Positions 57,265 through 64,000 of a DNA stretch of 64,000 nucleotides are shown here, one piece after another. Origin of the DNA: Micromonospora terminaliae (GTDB taxonomy: Bacteria > Actinomycetota > Actinomycetes > Mycobacteriales > Micromonosporaceae); the NCBI RefSeq assembly GCF_009671205.1, contig NZ_CP045309.1, forward strand, positions 1,612,001 through 1,676,000. The letters run 5' to 3'. Positions within the stretch are counted from its first letter, which is position 1, and every line of letters starts with the position of its first letter. The notes under the pieces are model-generated. The model was not told where the DNA came from and made no database searches. It saw nothing but the letters and a program-made list of their open reading frames with translations. The translations under genes were made by a program, and so were the position numbers.

Positions 57265-59819
57265 ACTGCGGCTGCGGCGGCGGCTGCGGATGCGACCCGC
57301 TGCGCCCGCCCGCGCCCGAGGTGACCAACCCGCCCGGCCAGCCCGCCCTGGCCTGGCGGGTCGCCCCGCACAGCCACGCCCTGGCCCGGATGCGGGCCGC
57401 GCTCGCCGACCCGGGCCTGCCCGCCGGGGTGCGGGCCGTGGCCGGGCAGGACGCCGACGACCCGATGCTGGCGCTGCTCGACGCCGCCGCCGTGATGACC
57501 GACGTGGTCTCCTTCTACACCGAGCGGATCGCCCAGGAGGCGTACCTGCGCACGGCCACCGAGCTGACCTCGGTGCGGCACCTCGCCGGCATGATCGGCT
57601 ACCAGCCGCGCCCCGGTGTCGCCGCCGCCGTGGACATCGCCTTCGACGTCGAGGACGCGCCGGGCGCACCGTCGCAGGTGGACGTGCCCGCCGGCACCCC
57701 GGTGCAGTCGGTGCCCGGGCAGGGCGAGCTGCCGCAGACCTTCGAGACCGGCGCCGACCTGCGCGCGTACGCGGCGTGGAATGCGGTCCCCGGCGCCACG
57801 GCCGGGCCGCAGGAGATCGACTTCGCGACCGACGCGATCTGGCTGCGCGGCACCGCGCTCGGCGTACGGGCCGGCGACGGCGTGCTGGTGGTCGGCGCCG
57901 AACGCCGCCGCTACGGGCGCACCCCCGCGCACAGCCGGGCCGCCGCCGACGGGCGGCGCGACGACGAGCGGTGGGACTTCCGCATCGTCACGGCCGTCGA
58001 GGAGGGCCCGCCCGGCCTGGCCGGCTGGACCCGGCTGGCCCTCGCCGAGCGGGTCGGCTGGCGGCGGTCGATGCCGCTGACCGCCGAGGAGGACGTGCAG
58101 GTGCACGCCTTCGCCACCCGGACCAACCTGTTCGGCTGGAACGCGCCGATGGCGGGCCTGCTCGCCGGCAACGACCCGCCGCCACCCGGCATCACCAACG
58201 GCGAGTGGGACGACATCGACAACCCGTTCCCGCCCGGCGACCCGCCTCCCGCCGACGTGGTCGAGGTCGACGGCGACCATCCCCGGATGGTGCCCGGCTC
58301 CTGGCTGCTGCTCGAACGCCCCGACCGCCGCGAGCTGTACGCCGTCGAGGCGGCCGCCCCGGCCGGCGACTCCCGGTTCGGGGTCAGCGGCCGGACCACC
58401 CGGCTGCGCGTCGACATCACCGAGAGGCTGCGCACCTTCGGCCGGCGGGACACCCTCGTGCGCGGCGAGTCCCGTCCCCTGCCGGCGGCGGAGCGGCCCC
58501 TCGTGGAGCCGGTCGGTGGGCGGCGGCTCACCCTGGTCGCCACCGACCCGCCGCTGCCCGCCGGCCGCCGCGTGGTGGTCACCGGGTTCCCGCCCGGTGG
58601 CCCGCCCGCCGACCCGCTCGTCGCGGCGGCCACCGCGCCCCCGCTCGCCGAGACCGCGGTGGTGCTCGCCTGCACGGTCGCCGCCGACGGCCGGAGCATG
58701 ACCGTCGACCTGGACCGCGACCTCACCTCCCAATACGATCCGCGCGGCCTGCGGGTGCGCGGCAACGTCGCCGCGGCCACCCACGGCGAGACCGTCGTCC
58801 AGCCGCTCGGCAGCGGCGACCCCACGCTCGCGTTCCAGCGGACGCGCACCCGGCGCGGCCCGCTCACCCACGTCCGGGACGACAGCCCTGCCGGCGCCCG
58901 CAGCACCCTGGAGGTCCGGGTCGACGGGGTGCGCTGGGAGCCGGTGCCCGCACTGGACACCGCCGGCCCGGGCGACCGGGTGCACACCGAACGGCTCGAC
59001 GACGAGGGCCTGGCCACGGTCACCACCGGCGACGGCCGGCACGGCGCCCGGCTGCCCGGCGGGGTGGAGAACGTCGTCGCCACCTACCGGGTCGGGGTCG
59101 GCGCCGCCGGCGCGGTACGGGCCGGCCAGCTCAGCATCCTGCCCCGCCGCCCGTACGGGGTGCGGGCCGCCGCCAACCCCGCCCCGGCCCGCGACTGGGC
59201 CGACCCCGAGCAGCTCGACGCGGCGCGGGCGCACGCCCCGCTGCGGATCCGCACCCTGGACCGGGCGGTCTCGGTGGCCGACCACGAGGACTTCGCGGCC
59301 GGCTTCGCCGGGATCACCCTGGCCCGTGCCGACGACGTGTGGGACGGCCGGGAACAGGTCGTCGTCGTCTCCGCGCTCGGCGCGGCAGCCGGCGGCGGGG
59401 CCGCCCCGGCCGGGCCGGAGCTGGTCGCCGCGCTGCGCGCCGCCCTGGTGGCCGCCCGGGACCCCGGCACCCGGCTCGCCGTGCTCGCCGGGGAGACCGT
59501 CCCGTTCGGACTGCACGTCGACCTCGCACACGACCCCGCGTACCCGCGCACCGACGTGGAGGCCGCCGTGCGCGCCGCCCTCGCAGCCGCGTACACGCCG
59601 CCGGCGCTGGGCTTCGCCACCGGCGTGGTCGCCTCCCGGACCCTGGTCACGGTCCGGGCCGTGCCCGGGGTACGCGCCTGCACCCTGCCCCGGCTGGCCG
59701 CGCCGCCCGGCGGGGCTCCGGTCGACCTGCTGGCCGCGCTGCCCGGCCGGTTCGCCGGCACGCTGCGCCCTGCCCAGGTGCTCGCCCTCGCCGAGGTGAC
59801 GATCGGGGTGATGTCGTGA
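57261..59819 (+). CDS. Baseplate assembly protein J/gp6-like, second copy with Cys-rich N-terminus
   Basis: This is an 852-residue paralogue of the previous protein. It shares MLALLDAAAVMTDVVSFYTERIAQEAYLRTATELTSVRHLAGMIGY with the family and a C-terminal VSVADHEDFAAGFAGITLARA and PRTDVEAAVRAALAAAYTPPALGFATGV. It begins NCGCGGGCGCDP, with four cysteines in a Gly-rich run that could bind metal or pair with another Cys-rich part. The GTG start overlaps the upstream stop. Two adjacent copies are common in actinobacterial injection systems and may form the inner and outer wedge. Confidence 0.84.
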   Translation: MNCGCGGGCGCDPLRPPAPEVTNPPGQPALAWRVAPHSHALARMRAALADPGLPAGVRAVAGQDADDPMLALLDAAAVMTDVVSFYTERIAQEAYLRTATELTSVRHLAGMIGYQPRPGVAAAVDIAFDVEDAPGAPSQVDVPAGTPVQSVPGQGELPQTFETGADLRAYAAWNAVPGATAGPQEIDFATDAIWLRGTALGVRAGDGVLVVGAERRRYGRTPAHSRAAADGRRDDERWDFRIVTAVEEGPPGLAGWTRLALAERVGWRRSMPLTAEEDVQVHAFATRTNLFGWNAPMAGLLAGNDPPPPGITNGEWDDIDNPFPPGDPPPADVVEVDGDHPRMVPGSWLLLERPDRRELYAVEAAAPAGDSRFGVSGRTTRLRVDITERLRTFGRRDTLVRGESRPLPAAERPLVEPVGGRRLTLVATDPPLPAGRRVVVTGFPPGGPPADPLVAAATAPPLAETAVVLACTVAADGRSMTVDLDRDLTSQYDPRGLRVRGNVAAATHGETVVQPLGSGDPTLAFQRTRTRRGPLTHVRDDSPAGARSTLEVRVDGVRWEPVPALDTAGPGDRVHTERLDDEGLATVTTGDGRHGARLPGGVENVVATYRVGVGAAGAVRAGQLSILPRRPYGVRAAANPAPARDWADPEQLDAARAHAPLRIRTLDRAVSVADHEDFAAGFAGITLARADDVWDGREQVVVVSALGAAAGGGAAPAGPELVAALRAALVAARDPGTRLAVLAGETVPFGLHVDLAHDPAYPRTDVEAAVRAALAAAYTPPALGFATGVVASRTLVTVRAVPGVRACTLPRLAAPPGGAPVDLLAALPGRFAGTLRPAQVLALAEVTIGVMS

Positions 59820-61993
59820 CCGACACCGCGCTGCGCCGGCTGCTCGACCTCGTGCCGGTGCACCTGCTCGCCCGCGACGCCCAGGCCGACGGCGGCACCG
59901 GGCCGCTCACCGCGCTGCTCTCGGCCGTGGCCGGCGAGCTGGAGCTGCTGGAGGCCGACCTCGACCGGCTGCACGACGGGTTCTTCGTCGAGACCTGCGC
60001 CGAGTGGCTCGTGCCGTACCTCGCCGACCTGGTCGGCCTCGCCGAGCTGCCACCCGACCTCGGCGTCACGGTGAGCCGGCGGGCCCTCGTCGCCAACACC
60101 GTCGCCTACCGCCGCCGCAAGGGCACCGTGGCCGTGCTGGAGCAGGTCGCCCGGGACGTCACCGGCTGGCCGGCCCGCGCCGTCGAGCATCACCCGCTGC
60201 TGGTGGGCGCCACCCACGTCAACCACGTCCGCCCCGACCGGCCGGCCACCGTCTCGCTGCGCGGCGCCGCCCGGATCGAGGCCGCCGCCGTGGTGAGCCC
60301 GCCCGGGCCGCGCGGCGCCCTCGACCCGCTCACCCACACCGCCGAGGTACGCCGCATCCCCACCCGCCGCGGCCGCTACGGCATCGACCACGTGGCCGTG
60401 CACCTGTTCCCCACGCAGGCGTACGAGGTGGGCGCCCCCGAGGCCGACCCGCCGGCCGGCCCGAACGGCGGCTGGTCCGCCGCCCGCGCCGACGGCGGCC
60501 ACTGGACGTTCGACCCGCTGGGCCGGGCCGTGCCCCTGTACGCCCCGCCCCGCCGCGAGGAGGCCGTCGAGCGGCTCGCCACCGAGGCGGACCTGCCCGT
60601 GCCGCTGCGGCCGCGCCGGCTGCTCGACCTGCTCGGCCAGGCCCGCGCCGGCGCCCTGGCGGCGACCGCGCTGCCGCTCGGCGTACGGCTGCGGGTCGGC
60701 GGCGTCGACCAGCCCGACCTGACCGCCGACCGGATCCGGGTCTGCCACTTGGAGAATCTCGCCCCCGGCGCGGCACCGCAGGTGATGGTCGACCCGGTGG
60801 CCGGCCGGCTGAAGGTCTACGCGCCGGCCGCCCCCGACGCGGTGTTCGTCCGCTACGCCTACGGCGGCCTCGCCGACGTCGGCGCCGGCACCTACGACCG
60901 CACGGCCGCCCACGAGGCGCTGCTCGCCACCGACCCGGGCGCCCCGGTCACCGCCGGCGGGCCGGACGCGCCGCCCGCCGCCGGCCAGACCGAGGTGTGC
61001 TCCGGCGTGCCCGCCCCCGTCGGCAGCGTGCCCACCCTCGCCGCCGGTCTGGCCGCGGCCGAGGCGTCCTGGGCTGCGCCCGGCAGTACCACCCGCGGCG
61101 GCACGTACGTCGTCTCGGTCGCCGACAGCGCCGGCTACCTCGGGGACCTCACGGTCACCGTGCCCGCCGGGACCCGCCTGGTGCTCGTGGCCGCCGCCTG
61201 GCCGGCCCGCCGCCGCCCCGACGGCGAGGTGCTCGCCCCCGTCCCCGGCCGGTACGCCCCCGACGGGCTGCGCCCGCACCTGCGCGGCAGCCTGCGGATC
61301 ACCGGCGAGCCGGGCAGCAGCGTGGTCGTCGACGGCCTGCTCGTCGAGGGCGACATCATCGTCGCGCCCGGGCAGCTCGGCCACCTCACCGTCGCGCACG
61401 CCACGGTCACCGGAGCGGTCCGCGTCGAGTCCGCCGCCGGCCGGCCCAACAGCCGGCTCCAGCTGCGGCTCAGCCGGGTGGTGGCCGGTGCGGTCACCCT
61501 GGCCGCCACCGTGCCGATGGCCACCGTGGACACCTGCGTGCTCGACGCCACCACCGGCGGCGGGACCGCCCTCGCGGGCGAGGGCGTGCACGCCTGCCTC
61601 GAGGGCAGCACCGTGCGCGGCGCCGTCCGGGTCCGCAGCCTCGACGCCAGCAGCTGTGTCCTCGACGGGCCGGTGACCGTGGCCCACCGCCAGGTCGGCT
61701 GCGTGCGGTTCAGCTACGTCGCACCCGGCTCGCGCACCCCGCGCCGCTACCGCTGCGTGCCGGCCGACGGCGAACCCGGACCGCTCCCGGTGTACGCGTC
61801 GACCGACCCGGCCTCGCCCGCGTACCCGGCCCTCGCCGGGTCCTGCCCGGTGGCGATCCGGGAGGGCGGCGAGGACCGGGCCGAGCCGGGCGTGCACCAC
61901 CACCTCAGGCGACCGCTGCGGCTCCGGGCGGCGCAGCGGCAGCTCGACCCCTACCGGCCGGTCGGCATCGAGCTCGGGATCTTCGGGAGTTGA
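59816..61993 (+). CDS. Tail protein I-like baseplate component with C-terminal beta-helix-like extension
   Basis: This is a 725-residue protein. The N-terminal ~130 residues match tail protein I/TIGR02242-type (LRRLLDLVPVHLLARDAQ, FFVETCAEWLVPYLADLVGLAEL, RRALVANTVAYRRRKGTVAVLEQVARDVTGWPA). The middle is globular. From about 480 on, short valine-rich strands (GSLRITGEPGSSVVVDGLL, HLTVAHATVTGAVRVESAAG, RLSRVVAGAVTLAATVPMATVDTCVLD) look like a beta-helix. It probably bridges baseplate and tail fibre or cell-envelope attachment. The GTG overlaps the previous stop; the next gene starts 1 nt after this stop. Confidence 0.82.
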   Translation: MTDTALRRLLDLVPVHLLARDAQADGGTGPLTALLSAVAGELELLEADLDRLHDGFFVETCAEWLVPYLADLVGLAELPPDLGVTVSRRALVANTVAYRRRKGTVAVLEQVARDVTGWPARAVEHHPLLVGATHVNHVRPDRPATVSLRGAARIEAAAVVSPPGPRGALDPLTHTAEVRRIPTRRGRYGIDHVAVHLFPTQAYEVGAPEADPPAGPNGGWSAARADGGHWTFDPLGRAVPLYAPPRREEAVERLATEADLPVPLRPRRLLDLLGQARAGALAATALPLGVRLRVGGVDQPDLTADRIRVCHLENLAPGAAPQVMVDPVAGRLKVYAPAAPDAVFVRYAYGGLADVGAGTYDRTAAHEALLATDPGAPVTAGGPDAPPAAGQTEVCSGVPAPVGSVPTLAAGLAAAEASWAAPGSTTRGGTYVVSVADSAGYLGDLTVTVPAGTRLVLVAAAWPARRRPDGEVLAPVPGRYAPDGLRPHLRGSLRITGEPGSSVVVDGLLVEGDIIVAPGQLGHLTVAHATVTGAVRVESAAGRPNSRLQLRLSRVVAGAVTLAATVPMATVDTCVLDATTGGGTALAGEGVHACLEGSTVRGAVRVRSLDASSCVLDGPVTVAHRQVGCVRFSYVAPGSRTPRRYRCVPADGEPGPLPVYASTDPASPAYPALAGSCPVAIREGGEDRAEPGVHHHLRRPLRLRAAQRQLDPYRPVGIELGIFGS

Positions 61994-61994
61994 C

Positions 61995-64000
61995 GTGCAC
62001 GGAGACTTCACCCGCTGGACGTTCGACCCGCGCGACGGCTACCGCCAGGTGTTGTTGCAGCAGGGCCGGATGCTGCTCGACGCCGAGTGGAACGAGCAGA
62101 CGACCATCACCGCCTGGCACGACGAGCAGCGGACCCGCGACATCGTCGGCAAGGCCGGCGGGCCGCTCGACGGGGCCGGCTTCGCCGTGGTCGACGCCGC
62201 CGGCGCCAGCCCTGCCGCGACGGCCTGGGCCGACCTGCGGATCACCCCCGGCCGCTACTACGTGGACGGGGTGCTGGTCGACGCGGCCCCGGTGACCGGC
62301 GGCGGGGCCGGACACAAGCTCGCCGACCAGCCGTACCTGCCCAAGGTCGGCGACCTGCCCGGCCTGCCGGAGCCCACCGCCGACGGCCGGTACGCCGTCC
62401 TGCTCGACCTGGCCGACCAGCACGTCACCGCCGACCAGGCGCCCCGGCTGCGGGAGTCCGCCCTCGGCGGGCCGGACACCACCACCCGGGCCCGCACGGT
62501 CTGGCAGGTCCGGCTGGTCAAGGTGGCCGCCGGCACGGCCTGCGCCGACGTGGTGGACCCGCTGTGGGGCGGCCGGACCGCCCCGACCATGACGGCCGCG
62601 CTGCGCGAGGTGGACCCGACCGCCGACCCGTGCCGGCTGAGCGGCTCCGGCGGCTACCGGCGGCTGGAGAACCAGCTCTACCGCGTCCAGGTGCACGACG
62701 TGGCCGGCGACGGCACGGCCCGCTACCTGTGGTCCCGGGAGAACGGCAGTGTGGTGGCCGGGCTGACCGCCATCGGCCCGCCGTCGGCGGCCGCCGCCGC
62801 GGCCGGGATGGACGCCGAGCTGAGCCTGGACCGGGTCGGCCGCGACGAGGAACTGTCCTTCCGGGAGGGTGATCTCGTCGAGGTGACCAGCCCCGACCGC
62901 GAGCTGCACGGCCGGCCCGGCCACCTGGCCACCGCCGGCGCCCCGGACGGGACGGCGCTGCCGGTGACGTGGGCCTCGGGCGCACCGGCAAGCCTCGCGG
63001 CGCTCGGCCGCACCCCGATCGTCCGCCGCTGGGACGGCCCGGCCCAGGTCGCCAACGCCAGTCCCGACGAACTGGACGATGCCGGGATCGAGGTGCGCTT
63101 CGGCGCCGGCGACTTCCGGGTCGGCGACCACTGGCTGATCCCCGCCCGTACGGTCCGGCTGGTCTACGGCGTCAGCGCCATGTCCGGCACCATCGACTGG
63201 CCCACCGACGGTCTCGGCAACGCCCTGGCTCGCCCGCCGCTGGGGCCGGTGCACCACGTCGCGGTGCTCGGCATCCTGCGCCGCACCACCGTCGGCGGCG
63301 CCGGGCGCTGGGCGCTCGACGAGGACTGCCGCCGGCTCACCCCGCCCCTGACCGACCTGGTCACCCTCGACCTGCTCGGCGGCGACGGTCAGCAGGCCCC
63401 GCCCGGCCAGCCGCTGCCCGAACCCGTGCGGGTGGTGGTCCGCAACGGCGGCCGGCCGGTAAAACGCGCCCGGGTCCGGTTCACCGCCGTCGACGGGCAC
63501 CTGGCCGCCGGCATACCCACCGCCGCCGACCCGGCCCAGGTGGTCCTGGAGACCGACGCCCGCGGCCAGATCGACGTGCGCTGGCTGCTGCCCAGCACCG
63601 GCCCGACGACCCGCGTGCTCACGGCCGTCCGGCTCGACGACGCCGACGCCCCGGTCGACGCCGAGGTGCGGGTCACCGGCCGCCGCGACGAGGGCGGCAC
63701 CGTCTGCCTGGTGGTCCGTCCCGAGACCGATCTGGTGCAGCTGTTCGCCGACCTGTCCGGGGTGACCGCGCTGGCGCTCTGCCTGACCGCGGGGGAGTGG
63801 ACCCTGGACGAGCCGGCGGTGCTGTCCGGGGTGTCCTGCGTGCTGGTCACCGGGGTCGGCTCCGCCACCCGGATCGTCGCCGCCGCCGAGTCGGCGCTGC
63901 GGTTCATCGACTGCGGCGAGGTGCAGGTCCGCGACCTGTCCGTGGCCGCGGCGCCGGCCGAGAAGGACCAGCGCAACGGCGCCCTCGACATCCAGCGCAC
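61995..64000 (+). CDS. DUF6519-type injection system protein, 3'-truncated by the window
   Basis: At least 668 residues are visible and the frame is open at the right edge. The N-terminus VHGDFTRWTFDPRDGYRQVLLQQGRMLLDAEWNEQ is the DUF6519 hallmark seen in actinobacterial and cyanobacterial injection clusters, and GRYYVDGVLVDA is the next conserved block. Towards the visible end, SGVSCVLVTGVGSATRIVAAAES and VQVRDLSVAA look like the start of a right-handed beta-helix. It may be a fibre or receptor-binding part. The GTG at 61995 follows the previous stop by 1 nt. The remaining length is unknown. Confidence 0.82.
   Translation, partial: MHGDFTRWTFDPRDGYRQVLLQQGRMLLDAEWNEQTTITAWHDEQRTRDIVGKAGGPLDGAGFAVVDAAGASPAATAWADLRITPGRYYVDGVLVDAAPVTGGGAGHKLADQPYLPKVGDLPGLPEPTADGRYAVLLDLADQHVTADQAPRLRESALGGPDTTTRARTVWQVRLVKVAAGTACADVVDPLWGGRTAPTMTAALREVDPTADPCRLSGSGGYRRLENQLYRVQVHDVAGDGTARYLWSRENGSVVAGLTAIGPPSAAAAAAGMDAELSLDRVGRDEELSFREGDLVEVTSPDRELHGRPGHLATAGAPDGTALPVTWASGAPASLAALGRTPIVRRWDGPAQVANASPDELDDAGIEVRFGAGDFRVGDHWLIPARTVRLVYGVSAMSGTIDWPTDGLGNALARPPLGPVHHVAVLGILRRTTVGGAGRWALDEDCRRLTPPLTDLVTLDLLGGDGQQAPPGQPLPEPVRVVVRNGGRPVKRARVRFTAVDGHLAAGIPTAADPAQVVLETDARGQIDVRWLLPSTGPTTRVLTAVRLDDADAPVDAEVRVTGRRDEGGTVCLVVRPETDLVQLFADLSGVTALALCLTAGEWTLDEPAVLSGVSCVLVTGVGSATRIVAAAESALRFIDCGEVQVRDLSVAAAPAEKDQRNGALDIQR

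Noticed and set aside
59084..62011. A 975-residue minus-strand reading frame opposite the baseplate genes
   Set aside because: It mirrors the third-position GC bias of the tail genes and shows no domain, start context or signal.
51442..64000. The tail-like operon as part of an intact prophage
   Set aside because: No capsid, portal, terminase, lysis or integrase genes are visible, and the gp25/gpJ/DUF6519 order is typical of contractile injection systems.

Overview
The window is about 73% GC by eye, with GTG starts, Pro/Thr-rich linkers, many secreted multidomain enzymes and frequent TANNNT -10 boxes placed 6-7 nt before the start codon. This points to a filamentous actinomycete, most likely Micromonospora or another Micromonosporaceae genus. 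That placement rests on composition and protein style, not on a marker gene. I saw no rRNA, tRNA, CRISPR array, integrase or transposase.

Layout. (1) 1-6.3 kb: secreted polysaccharide degradation. It holds the end of one beta-helix/discoidin enzyme, a complete 1,426-residue GH87-type alpha-1,3-glucanase, and two tiny secreted proteins. (2) 6.3-13 kb: an SRPBCC/CBM2-like membrane fusion, an LtrA-type membrane protein, a YjbR protein, a divergent TetR / MarR-MFS efflux locus with nested palindromes, and a PAP2 phosphatase. (3) 13-16.7 kb: a secreted arabinofuranosidase-like hydrolase with Fn3 and CBM2, divergent from an AA10 lytic polysaccharide monooxygenase, then a DUF305 lipoprotein. (4) 16.8-24 kb: regulators, a second MFS pump and small enzymes, including an ECF sigma factor with a SnoaL-like tail. 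(5) 23.5-29.5 kb: a giant secreted subtilisin with kelch repeats, flanked by two paralogous winged-helix regulators. (6) 29.6-39.5 kb: membrane proteins, a NYN nuclease with two LOTUS domains, a MOSC protein, an ECF sigma factor convergent with a zinc-finger anti-sigma-like membrane protein, a MatB-type malonyl-CoA synthetase, a secreted C39-like protein, a gene-free ~950 bp stretch and a class III CoA-transferase. (7) 39.6-44.9 kb: two large accessory proteins of unknown family, the second resembling a polymorphic toxin. (8) 44.9-51.4 kb: a TetR/thiolase pair and housekeeping-like genes. (9) 51.4-64 kb: a tightly coupled baseplate operon of a contractile injection system (CIS), running off the end of the window.

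The most unusual feature is the gene-free stretch upstream of the C39-like gene. It holds six head-to-tail copies of a 30-32 bp module. Read toward that gene, five have the form GGAAT-N18-GTT and the sixth has N19. This is the spacing reported for sigma-R/SigH-type promoters, so the array may be a stack of tandem ECF-type promoters. Beyond it lies a perfect 23-bp inverted repeat. The second point of interest is the CIS operon. It encodes connector, hub, spike, PAAR tip and baseplate wedge proteins, but no sheath, inner tube or ATPase gene lies on its upstream side. The accessory pair 7 kb upstream may be associated cargo, which is inference only.
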